Shown in pieces: positions 20,101-29,649 of a stretch of 64,000 bases of DNA (its first letter is position 1; every line of letters starts with the position of its first letter). The translations under genes were made by a program, and so were the position numbers. Below the pieces are notes generated by a model. It saw nothing but the letters and a program-made list of their open reading frames with translations. It was not told the origin of the DNA and made no database searches. The DNA lies in assembly GCA_026874595.1 (NCBI GenBank), contig CM049310.1:39871558-39935557 (forward strand), in the 5' to 3' direction. Origin of the DNA: Sipunculus nudus (taxonomy: Eukaryota > Annelida > Sipuncula > Golfingiida > Sipunculidae).

Positions 20101-22621
20101 GAGATTGACAACATGATGGGACCCAGGATGTGTGAGGTTGTTTGCCCATGTGCATTGTTGATGTGTTTCACTCAAGCAGTACGTGAAATACTTCGACCGT
20201 ACGGCTGGCTGTATGCGTTGTCGTTTAATAAAAAAATATTATGAACCGACTTGTTAAACATCAATTGGCTCCCTATGAGAATTAAGGCATCTACTGAAAT
20301 AATCAAAACATTGAAATCAAATCATGTTGGTATGTGTTTTAGTTTTCATTTTACTACATTTATCATTTTAGTTTTTTTATCAGATTAATCTTATATATAA
20401 AACTGATTGAATAAACTGTTGAAATAAGGACCACAAACGATATGTGTTTTGAACATTTTGTCTTATCCTCCGAAACATCAGATATATTTATTAATTTTAA
20501 CACATATAGTCTAATATATTATTATGTTATATGTTATTATACATGTATCACTATTATGTATGTCTGATATTACGAAATAATCTCTTTCTATCTATGTTTC
20601 TTACCACTGGCCAGTTTATTGAAGTCTATTGTGTATGCTTCAATTACTTCCTCCATGTCACAGCCAATGGCCAAAAGCAAGGCAAAGATGGCGCCTCCGC
20701 TTGTACCAGCGAATTTCTTTATCTGTTTCAACATTCCGATTTCATCCATGATCTGGAAAGGAGTGATACACTGTGCAGTCGAAGAGTACGACGCTGCTGT
20801 TTAGGGTTTATGAGCGTCGTAGTCTGGCCCCCATAATGCATCGCGGCTTCTACACACACTAACACACAAACACTCATTTATATATATATATTAAAATATT
20901 TTTCAAATTCTTGCCATAACACCAGTTTAGCGTGATTTCTTCCGTGACCTTAATAGTGTCAAGGTCATCTGTATCCTAACTTGAAATATCCCTTCATGTG
21001 GTGTATCAACGATGCGAGTCTCGTGAGTATGCCTAAGATTCTTTTCAGGTTATGCCCCAGGACCATTTACAATGATCGTCTCTACATGTGACCTTGAAAA
21101 ATGGTCATTATATTCGAACCTGACCTAGCCCTTCATATGGTGCATCAATGGTACGAGTAAGGCGATTGCATTTTGTGTTAAAGTAATGGCGTTTCGGATT
21201 GACGAACGAATGGCGAGACGTAGGGACGCTCACCATTTATCCCCCCCCCCCCCCCCCCCCCGCAAACCCGACAGCGTCTTCGGCGGCAAGGCGAGACGTA
21301 GGGACGCTCACAATTTATGCCCCCCCCCCCCCCCGCAAACCCGACAGCGTGTTCGGCGACAGCTTGCACATATCAGCCACAAAGGAATTGTTCAGAATTG
21401 GCATTTAGCAAGTCAGTCGAAAACTAGTGAAGATGTGTAACCTACGTCTGACAGCAAATAAGAACGCCGAGAAAACATGAACTATTTTATGTTGCATCTA
21501 TGACATTTTTATTAAATTTCTTGGGCCTTTGTCAAAAAGCACCTTGTAACAGACGACATCAGCAGATTTGAGATCGTTTACTCTCCATCGGCTTCAGCGA
21601 TGCACCATCTTGAAATTGACTTAAATATTTTGTGTCAGGCGCAAACTTAATAACACTTTCAATTCAGTACAGCGAGGAATCAAAGGCTTTCAACGTAAAG
21701 TGACACCTCATCTCAAGTGCGCCCTAAAACCAACTCTGAAGTCGAATGCGTCCTTAAACTCCGAATACGCCTTTTCGGAGAGTTACAACAGAAAAGGGAA
21801 ACTGAATGTTTGAAAGCGATCTTTCCCTATGAGGCATAACCTTGTCATTTCCGTATTCCACGACGAGAATACACCAGCGAAGGCCAGGAACGGAGGAAAT
21901 ATGAAAACTTCCCTCTGCATCGAGTCGAACTCACAAAAGCACGTCCCTGCGATCAGGATTGTGGGTAAAGGAATGCAATGGAGCTTCATCAACGGCGTTA
22001 TTATATATGTAGTATATTAAAATATATAGATTTAGGACTGTTTTGAGGCTATTGAAAATTGATATTATTTTCGGTAAGAAAATAACCAATAAAGTTATGA
22101 TTTACAAGCATGCGTATGTGCAATGTAAACAGAATGTCTTTTTCATGAATTGTCACTATAGCTCTGATTTTGAAGTTTTTCAGGTGAGATAAGTCGTCCC
22201 GGCTAACCCCATAGTCTCTAACTGGGAAAGGTTTAATTTGAATAAAACCGTCCTATGGCGGAAGGATGCGTAATCTTAACCTATTTTCCCACGAAGGTCG
22301 TACAACAAGGTTGTTTATGTGCATGCTGCCAGCAAATTTCAAACCCATTTCTCCCAATCCTACTCAGTCTTTCTACTGTAGCCCCGCTATAAATGTACGT
22401 AACACAAAACGTTTGTGGCAGGGCCTTACCATAAAGAGCTGGTACAGTGAACTTGAACTCACCTTACATGCTCCAACATAAGTGTACGTTCTGCTACCTC
22501 CACCAGCAAATGCAAGATTTTCAAACGGGAAGTCAAAGTTTTTCACTTCCGGAGGGATTTCTGGATGTCTTTCTTTGTATCGCTTAGCCGCCTGAGCCCT
22601 CGAGCTTGCCTCGTTACCCAT
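11082..22621 (-). CDS. Gene A: patatin-like lipid acyl hydrolase with EF-hand cassette, 12 exons, 480 aa
   Basis: Exons in transcription order: 22463-22621, 20605-20752, 19168-19304, 18691-18826, 17854-17949, 17271-17374, 16679-16770, 14929-15085, 13853-13942, 13294-13455, 11858-11953, 11082-11147. They total 1443 nt and join in one open frame with GT donors and AG acceptors throughout. The ATG has an in-frame TAA 27 nt upstream and a good start context (accATGG). Residues: MGNEAS at 1-6 (likely N-myristoylation), oxyanion GGGSR at 40-44, nucleophile GTSGG with Ser71, catalytic Asp212 in DGG, EF-hand 1 loop 325-336, EF-hand 2 loop 367-378, patatin C-terminus about 390-480. Patatin-like enzymes cleave acyl groups from phospholipids with a Ser-Asp dyad. 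The substrate here is unknown, and control by calcium is inferred from the EF-hands. Gene B follows upstream in tandem. Human PNPLA proteins lack this EF-hand arrangement, so no symbol is given. Confidence 0.9.
11858..11953 (-). CDS. Gene A exon 11: patatin C-terminal strand
   Basis: 96 nt, phase 0. Encodes HRTVGIHTDYIDATDFAL, the RT-x-x-I-x-T...TDF pattern of patatin-domain C-termini. Its 3' splice site is the source of the 56-bp array immediately upstream. Confidence 0.9.
11943..12546 (-). repeat. 11 x 56-bp tandem array duplicating the exon 11 splice acceptor
   Basis: Eleven units with exactly 56-bp spacing. Read on the gene strand, every unit carries a pyrimidine tract and TTTTGCAG followed by CCGAGAGATGTGCATCGCAC, that is, the 3' splice site and first bases of gene A exon 11. 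The unit nearest exon 11 is the real one (it reads ATGTCC instead of ATGTGC); the other ten are intronic decoys. Units differ by only one or a few bases, so the expansion looks recent. Confidence 0.95.
12690..13025 (+). repeat. Possible tRNA-derived SINE (gene A intron 10)
   Basis: The head contains gtgagctcgaatctcag, close to a Pol III B box, preceded by a weaker A-box-like gagccgagg. A unique-looking body of about 300 bp follows. No second copy is in the window to prove dispersal. Confidence 0.4.
13294..13455 (-). CDS. Gene A exon 10: second half of EF-hand 2 and return to the lipase domain
   Basis: 162 nt, phase 0. Begins LTHDEL, whose Glu378 is loop position 12 of EF-hand 2, then FMDSRNFPF and a hydrophobic helix (GIFGYTAALLNSIDATLVGL) like the helix before the last strand of patatin domains. 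Confidence 0.9.
13853..13942 (-). CDS. Gene A exon 9: first half of EF-hand 2
   Basis: 90 nt, phase 0. Ends DLDGNGQ, the first seven residues of a canonical EF-hand loop that is completed in exon 10. Confidence 0.9.
14093..14444 (+). mobile_element. MITE family M1, copy 2 (gene A intron 8... upstream of exon 9)
   Basis: Ends are inverted relative to each other: aaaaaataaaggcatggttc at the left and gagaaccaaacctga...ttggcctta at the right. It lies in the intron between gene A exons 8 and 9. Confidence 0.7.
14929..15085 (-). CDS. Gene A exon 8: EF-hand 1
   Basis: 157 nt, phase 2 to 0. Encodes a basic helix (KRARGCDKMLKELEDRH), AAKAFWTALHES and the loop DTNGDSLISNDE. The ligand positions 1, 3, 5 and 12 are D, N, D and E; position 6 is Ser rather than Gly. 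Confidence 0.9.
15285..15465 (+). mobile_element. Solo right end of the pearl/Helitron-like repeat (gene A intron 7)
   Basis: Contains one core monomer (tttcctaggagatttgccta ... gattagaaatttctaggtc ... gacttgtgccctgttaac), the GGACG-rich spacer and the terminal hairpin found at the ends of the elements at 23211-26280 and 36853-39030. The hairpin loop is inverted relative to those copies. Confidence 0.7.
16033..16290 (+). pseudogene. Non-LTR retrotransposon reverse-transcriptase fragment (gene A intron 7)
   Basis: An open stretch with no start codon encodes AQQYKYLGVVLYDRLKWD and KGQQRLYFLRKLKSFN, motifs typical of the C-terminal part of LINE-type reverse transcriptases; it ends at a TAA (16288-16290). 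No other part of the element is visible. Confidence 0.8.
16679..16770 (-). CDS. Gene A exon 7: linker into EF-hand cassette
   Basis: 92 nt, phase 0 to 2, acceptor gtttcag, donor gtgaat. Begins Y-P-T and contains QKRYDGVKLERP, aligning with HKRIEGMKVMRP of gene B exon 7. It supplies the two bases needed to restore frame with exon 8. Confidence 0.85.
17271..17374 (-). CDS. Gene A exon 6
   Basis: 104 nt, phase 1 to 0, donor gtgagt. Encodes GWYLSMKPEDVF and RFGEYNDKTLGFIS; the KTLG strand is a late patatin-domain motif. Confidence 0.88.
17854..17949 (-). CDS. Gene A exon 5: catalytic Asp212
   Basis: 96 nt, phase 1 to 1. Encodes YYVDGGVLCNYPLYAYD; the DGG motif supplies the dyad aspartate of patatin-like enzymes. 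Confidence 0.92.
18124..18560. repeat. 116-bp tandem duplication, second copy split by a MITE
   Basis: gtacatttaaaatatc starts at 18124 and again at 18240; both copies run to ggcagt...tatttacgaaggtaacaagac. The second is interrupted by the element at 18322-18500. Confidence 0.8.
18322..18500. mobile_element. 179-bp MITE with 7-bp target duplication (gene A intron 4)
   Basis: Inverted ends CACAGTCGCTCGAA / TTCGAGCGACTGTG, flanked on both sides by gtctatt (18315-18321, 18501-18507). The sister copy of the surrounding duplication shows the corresponding empty site. A hAT-like origin is possible. Confidence 0.88.
18691..18826 (-). CDS. Gene A exon 4
   Basis: 136 nt, phase 0 to 1. Encodes a core strand (ELCIVACDV) and HPKTTPNMSILEAVRMSVSIP, the segment that in patatins leads to the catalytic Asp. 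Confidence 0.88.
19168..19304 (-). CDS. Gene A exon 3
   Basis: 137 nt, phase 1 to 0. Encodes LVPNMVRRFGWNPGD; the GW(N/H)PG motif is shared with genes B and C. Confidence 0.88.
20605..20752 (-). CDS. Gene A exon 2: nucleophile elbow (Ser71)
   Basis: 148 nt with acceptor ttccag and donor gtaag, ending in phase 1. Contains KKFAGTSGGAI, the GxSxG elbow with the catalytic serine as AGC, followed by a hydrophobic helix. Confidence 0.92.
21205..21350. repeat. About 85-bp tandem duplication with poly-C tracts
   Basis: ggcgagacgtagggacgctc, a poly-C run and cgcaaacccgacagcgt occur twice; the C runs are about 21 and 15 bases. It lies between gene A exons 1 and 2. Confidence 0.8.
22463..22621 (-). 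CDS. Gene A exon 1: N-terminus and oxyanion loop
   Basis: 53 codons, ends at phase 0 before gtgag. It encodes the MGNEASS start, a basic/charged linker, the family motif FDFPFENL (residues 29-36) and the glycine-rich oxyanion loop GGGSR before a YVGA strand. Confidence 0.9.
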
Positions 22622-23210
22622 GGTAAATTCACTTTTGCAGAATATTTAAACACCTGTGATATGTGAATCATTAGTCAGACTCCATTCAGGAAGATGTGTT
22701 ACCTTCACTCATACCTACAGCTGAGCGGCGTGCTGGTCTCCAATAAGAAAACCTGTAACATTGGCTCCTTATGGCGGCCAAAATGTTAAGTTTACCACAA
22801 ACATGTGAAATACTTGCCTGTGATAGCGGCCACAATTTCAAAGTTTAAGGTTTTGATCACCTGTTATTATTAGCCCTGACGTGAAATATAATTTAAGACC
22901 GGATGCATGTGCCAGTGTTCACGCTCCGCCGGTGGTACAGTTATTCGCGGTTCAGTGACGGTGTTGATTGTTTCCCTTTGTCCTAAGCAGGATTCGTGCC
23001 TTGGGCGTTATTGAAGGCGCCGCCATGTTGGTTTAGGATCAGTCATGGGAAACAGGTATTTTTTCCATTATAAACAAAGAAGAAAATGTCCATCGTGAAA
23101 TGGCGTAGAGGAAACCACAAATAATATTAATTATAAACGATAATTTAAGGGAAGGCCCAAGCCGAAAATACAGAATGGTGCTCGGTTCTGGAACACAAAA
23201 TCATTTTTAA

Positions 23211-26200
23211 ACAAGTGACCCATGGGTTATGACGCTCAGCTGACTGGGAAGAGATTCGCAAAAGGAAATTTTATCATCAGAATGGTAGTATATACCCATT
23301 CAACTGAAGCATCAAACAGATTAACCAACAGGCCAAGATTTAGTCTGTATTTATATATCTCAAAAATAGAGAAAAATGTGTAAACTTTTAAAACTAGAAT
23401 ACGGGTAACCGACAAGTGACTACATGTATCTGCCAAAATCGGATAGTGAGGCATGGATTGAGTGGCAAGGGGAAATAGAGTGAGGTATGTTGCATATGAG
23501 CATGGATGTCTGCAGCCTAAATGTGTATGTAGGTTGTGCCACCTACCACAAATCCAGAAAGCTGTCCAACTTGAAATCCCCCTTTTCAAAATTTTAGGCA
23601 GAAAAGTCAAACCACTACATGTATATGAGCGATTTTTGCCCATGGCAGACAAACAGACAAACACTGTGCAAAAATCTTTGCAGGTAACCCCTCCAGTTTT
23701 GTGTATGATAAAGACCTATGTGAGATCTAAACACATGCACAATTTTGGCCCAATCGGTCAAATGGTTCCTGAGATATGAGCTTGGATGTGTCCAGCGTTA
23801 ACTAGAATGTAGGTGGCGCCACTTGTCATAAAATCAAGAAAGCTGTCCACGATGTATAAACCTGCAAAATTTTAGGCAGTTATGTCGAACCACTACAGAG
23901 AAATGAGTAATTTTAGGCCACGGCAGACTAACAGACAGACGCTGTGCAAACATTGTTACAGGTGGCGCCACCATTTTTGTGTATGTTACAGAGCTATCAA
24001 AGGGCTACATTTGTATAAATTTTATTTCCTGATCGGTCAAACGGTTCCCGAGATATAAGCTTGGATGTCATCAGCGTGAACGTGAACGTAGGTGGCGCCA
24101 CCTGTCATAAAATCAAGAAAGCTATCCTGGATGTATACACATGACGAATTTCAGGTGAATTAGTCAATTCACTGCAGAGATATGAGTGATTTTAACCAAA
24201 GGCAGATGAACAGATGGACACTGTGCAAACATGGTTACAGGTGGCGCCTCCATTTTTTGTGTATGTTATAAAGCAATCCAAGGGCTACATTTGTATCAAT
24301 TTTATTTCCTGAACGGTCAAACGGTTCCCGAGATATGAGGGTTTATGAGTGGAAACAGACCCACAAATGGACACTGGATAGAGAGGAAAGGTCAGAGGTA
24401 AATGCAAATTGGTTAGGCACCAGTTCACATGTGACCCGATAAAAGGTGTAAGTTTGGGAAAAATCGCTCCATTAGTCTCCGAGGAGCTCTCTGGAAACGA
24501 ACGCCGCCGCGGCGGAGGAACTCGGTCAAAAACATAGTATCCGCAAAACTTCGTTTTTGCGGATACAAAAATACAGGTAGCTCCACCAGTCTGCAGAAAC
24601 TAATAAAAACACTTAATGGTCAATATCCATGCAAAAAATCATGGTGATCTCTGCATTAGTTGTTCAGATACTTCAGTTTTTGTATCAAATTGTCCATTAT
24701 TCTGAGGGATACTTCGGAGTTCTATAGCTTGAAGGATATGGGTAACAGAGACCTAATTTCAAGTTTCCACAGGCACCTTTCATGGGCCTCCTTGCATGAC
24801 AAGAATGTAGATTCTAGGTCCAGTTGTTGCGATTTGTACCCTGTTGACAGATAACCACATCTTTAAAGGTCTCAAAAAAAAAGAAAAAAATTCGTAAAAA
24901 TTTGAAAAAAAATAGAGGTGGCACACCCAGTCTGCAGAAACTGATGGAACAGCTCATGATCAATATGTATGCCGAAAATCATGACCATCAGTGTTGTAGT
25001 TATTGAAATACTGCAGTTTTTGTATCAAATTTTCCATTATTCTGGGGGGGGGGGGGGGGGGGATTTTGGACCCATACAGCTTAAAGAATATGGGTAACAG
25101 AGACCTAATTTCAAGTTTCCATGGAGACTTTTCATGGGTCTCCCTGTGTGTCAAGAATGAAGATTCTTGGTCCAGTTTTTATGATTTGTGCCCTGTTAAC
25201 AGATGTTCATATCTTTAGAGGTCTCAAAAATACAGAAAAATTTCGTTAAAAAAACCGAACAAATACAGGTGGTGCCACTAGTCTGCAGAAACTTATGAAA
25301 CACTCCATGATCAATATCCATGCAAACAATTATGGTTATCTCTGCATTAGTTGTTCAGATACTTTAGCTTTTGTATCAAATTTTCCATTATTCTGAGCTG
25401 TACTTTGGAGTGCCATAGCTCAAAGGATATGGGTAACAGAGACCAAATTTCAGGTTTCCATGGAGACTTATCATGGGTCTCCCTGTGTGTCAAGAACGAA
25501 GATTCTAGGTCCAGTCGTTACGATTTGTACCCTGTTGACAGATAACTACATCCTTAAAGGTCTCAAAAATGGAGAAAACAATTCTGAACATTGAAAAATA
25601 CAGGTGGCGCCACCAGTCTGCACAAACTGATGAAACATCTCATGATCAATATGTATGTCGAAAATCATGACCATCAGTGATGTAGTTAATGAGATATTGA
25701 AGTTTTTGTATGAAATATTTTACTATTCTGGGGGGTAATTTTGGGCCCCATAGCTCGAAGGATATGGGTAACAGAGACCTAATTTCTGGTTTCCATGGAG
25801 ACTTTTCATAGGTCTCTCAGTGTGTCGAAAATAAAGATTCTAGGTCCAGTCGTTACGATTTGTGCCACGCTAACAGATGACAGCATCCTCAAAGGTCTCA
25901 AAAATAGAGGAAAAAATCGTAAAAAATCAAACAGTACAGGTGGCGCCACCAGTCTGCAGGAAGTGATGTAACATCTCATGATCAATATGTATGCCAAAAA
26001 TCATGACCATCAGTCAAGTAGTTAATGAGATATTGAAGTTTTTGTATGAAATTTTTGACTTTTCTGGGGGGTACTTTGGGGCCACATAGCTCGAAGGATA
26101 TGGGTAACAGAGACCTAATTTCTGGTTTCCAAGGAGATTTTTTATGGACCTCTCAGAATCCCAAGTTACAAGGTTCTAGGTCCAGCGGTTACGATTTGTG

Positions 26201-26280
26201 CCTGGTTAACGGACGGACAGACGGACGACGGACAAAGAGTGATCGCTATAGCTCAGATGACTTTCAGTCAGCTGAGCTAA
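23211..26280 (+). mobile_element. Large pearl/Helitron-like element, copy 1, with two tandem cores
   Basis: Begins acaagtgacccatgggttat and ends in the hairpin agctcagatgactttcag / tcagctgagctaa. The first core (about 23480-24350) has three units of about 290 bp, each with the palindrome ggtggcgccacc or a near match. The second (about 24600-26200) has five units of about 330 bp with cagtctgcagaaactgatg, gatatgggtaacagagac and gattctaggtccag. No coding sequence is evident; the similar short reading frames in successive units follow from the repeats. The comparison to bivalve 'pearl' elements is inference from structure. Confidence 0.75.
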
Positions 26281-27689
26281 AAATGTTTGGGTGAATCCCT
26301 TACAATTGTGTATAACAGACCTTTTCCACAAGTATGCGCACTGCTCATATCGGCCATCTGCAGGATCCAATAGACCAGCATCACTGCTTTTGTCAAATTA
26401 TATCAAATAGAAACAAGAAACTATGGGAGATTCCTCTCCATTTAAGATAAGGCGTCCTTGTTACTAGTATTTATATATATAATATTTTAGTCGAAATAAA
26501 GAGCTCGAACATTCAGTGTCAACTGTTGCCGCAGATGTAATATAATATAATATAATATATATGGTATGTTTGTGTGTGTGTGATCAAGAATGATACCCTA
26601 TGGGTAGAAATACTGGTTTAAATGTTTGTTGAGAGTTGTGTTAAACGAATATTTTGACAGTTTTCTGATGATCTGTAATTGAGTCAAATCAAGCATAACA
26701 CAAGCCAGGGAATTCTTCTAAAATATAAATATGCATAATTTACGTGTACGGGATAAGGTGTCGGAACATTTAATAGACAATTAAATGGGACGAAATTGAA
26801 CCATGTTACATCAAAAATTATATTCAGTGCTAATAAATGTGAAATAAGTAAGAGGATAAACCATTTTTTGTTAACAATACCAGCATATAAAAGTCTGTTA
26901 TAAATACATGTGTATATAGGACACATAATAAGATAAACCTATGATTAATTAAAACAATGCACATTGCAGTATACACACCGCACGCAACAATTTTGGGGAG
27001 CCCGAGGCGCTCATTACACAAGTGTGAGGAGTCCGATGGATTCTGGAGCGTCAAAAGTGAGTCCAAATCAAATCTTGAAGGGTCCATTAAAAAGTTTCAA
27101 TATTGTTTAGCGTTGTCTCCCGCAATAATTAACACAGGAAATAAGTCCCATCAGACGCTCGATCTTTCAGAACTGTGCACCCGTTGGCCGTTTCAAGCGT
27201 GACAGCTACCCCCTGCGTTCTTGAACACCTGAATTATTTAACTATGATACATTAAAGGTCTTAAATACATTATGTTACTAAGATATGTGCAGCATACATA
27301 TATTTTAGCCCCGACCCCTCCGGTTACAAAAGTATGTCTGCACCCTGTGTATATTGGTCCTGAGGAGAAACCCTTTGTTGAACTCGTGGACACGGTCACA
27401 CGGTCACGGTGTACTGCCTCGGCGTCACACCAGGGCTAACAGGTCGTCAAGCTCAGCTGAATATGTTCATCACCTTTTTTTTTATTTGACATCACGTGAA
27501 AAACTGCAAAACGCTAGCTTGAGTCGCCTGGTTCGTACATACCATATTTATCTATGTGACCCATAAAAGACTGACCTGGTTAGTTGTTAAGTAAAGCCAG
27601 CTAGTCGCCTGATTTATCGGTGGCATTTGTGAGGAATTAAAGTGTGCATGAACTCTGGGTTAGAGCCGGGAGCCGTGTTATTCACATAA

Positions 27690-29640
27690 ATGCGGCATAC
27701 TTGGACAAAAAGATGGCTGACTTTAGTAGTAAGCCGAATTCCGTGGCTCCACTGGGCTTGCAAAATGTCGGCTGCCTTAATTTGACCTGAAAGCCTATTC
27801 CCCTTACAATGTTTAAAATACCCGTTTTATTTAAACAAAAAAAAATCTATATTACGTGTGAAACAATGCATCCATTTAACATTTAACTTGTTTGTGATTA
27901 AATATGGAGTATAGTTTATCCTGGTGGTTTCCCTGTCATACAATTGTATCGGTTCCTATCAGCGACAAGACAAACAAGTCGTCTGAGGACAACAGAGGTT
28001 TTTCAGAAAACAAAGAGAAGCGCATGCAGGGCTGCGTAATATGCCCGTCATATTTCCGGGGGCCCCCGGCCCTCATTAAATATGCACTGATTTTGGTGGG
28101 ATGAAACTTAGGTGAAATATTATATTGGTTAATATTTCTGTTTAGTTTCATCAAAATCCATCACATACCTGCTAAGTTATCGCAGTGACACCATATAGTA
28201 GCTTGGTGACCTCTGACGTCATCAAATTTGTGTGGAATTTGCCATATATAAACCTCGACCAAGTTAATCTATGGGTAATGTCACAGAATATCCGTGTACT
28301 AAGTTTCAGAGAAATATCTTTATTAGCCATGGATCAGTGAGTCCTACCAGAAAAAAAAACTTTAATCTGATTTGTTCATGAACAAAGGTGGCATGTGACC
28401 TTGACCTTTAACCTTCTAAATTATATGGCAGATTTCTAACCCCCCATATAACATATATAAGAAATATGAAAAAAAAGGGTGAGTGGAGTTTGAGTTATAA
28501 AGACTTATCCCATAACTTTAACCTGAGCCAGGTTGGGATATGTACAGATTTTGTTCGTTAAGTGCCAATAATTGGTGCAAAAATGAAATATGGAGAAAGT
28601 TTTAATAGATGTGATAGGTATTGTAACTGTTCATCAGTATACTAAGTATAACTGAAATATCTTCATTAGCAAATGTAGCAATAAGCCTAACAAAAAAAAA
28701 ACCCTTTAACCGGACTTGTTCAGGAACAATGGGGTGACCTTGACTTTTTTACCTTTTGAAGCCAAAATAATAGGGGGGATTCCAAACCCCCTATACAAAC
28801 ATATATGAAATACGAAAGATATATGGTGAGTTGTTGTTGAGTTATAAAGGGTTATCCCAAAACTTTAACCTGAGCTTGGTAACCTGAAAGCCTTTTCATT
28901 TTACGATGTTACAAAATACCCATTTTTTAAAACAAATTATCTATATTTCATGTGACATTTTGCATCCATTTTACATTGAACTTGTTTGTTATTAAATATA
29001 GAGAAAGTTTATCCCGGTGGTTTCCCTGTCATACAAGTGTATCGTTTCCTATCAGCAACAAGACAAACAAGACGTCTGAGGACAACAGAGCACACCGGTT
29101 CAGGGCATTCAGAAAACAAAGCGCATCCCATGTAGGGCTGCGTAATATGCCCGCCATATTTCCGGTGACTTCTGACCTCATTAAATATGCACTGTTTTTG
29201 GTGGGATGAAACGCAGGTGAGATATTATATTTGTTAATATTTCTCTTTAATTTTTTATCAAAAGCCATAACATTTCTGCTAAGTTATCGCAGTGACACCA
29301 TAAAGTAGCTTGGTGATCGGACCTAATTAAATATGTGTGGATTTTGCCTAAAATAAAAGTCGATTATCTATGGGTAATGTCACAGAACATCCCTGTATTA
29401 AATTTAAGAGAAATATCTTCATTCGTAATGGAGCAGTGAGCCTTAACCTTTGACTTTTTGATCTCCAATCCATAGAGGAGGAATCCTAACTACCTAAACA
29501 GCACACATATGCATAATTTGAAAGCAATCGGGTAAGATGTTAGCATTAACAAAAAAGTTATCCTTGGGTGTCTACGGACGCCACCGACACCGACGACGCC
29601 GGTTGTACGGTATAAGCTCTTCTGAACGTCTTTCCGGCGA
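27690..29640. repeat. Dispersed repeat, two tandem copies
   Basis: The block cctgaaagcc...atctatatt...tttccctgtcatacaa...acaagacaaacaag occurs near 27790-28160 and again near 28880-29270; part of it recurs at 59855-60060. The right edge carries a gacgccaccgacaccgacga tail before ggttgtacggtataagctc. No coding potential is seen. Confidence 0.65.
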
Positions 29641-29649
29641 ACTTAAATA

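Noticed and set aside
24660..26290. Several similar reading frames in successive units (FSFCIKFSII...KDMGNRDLIS...)
   Set aside because: The similarity follows from the tandem repeat. There are no conserved starts, frames drift, and no protein family is recognised.
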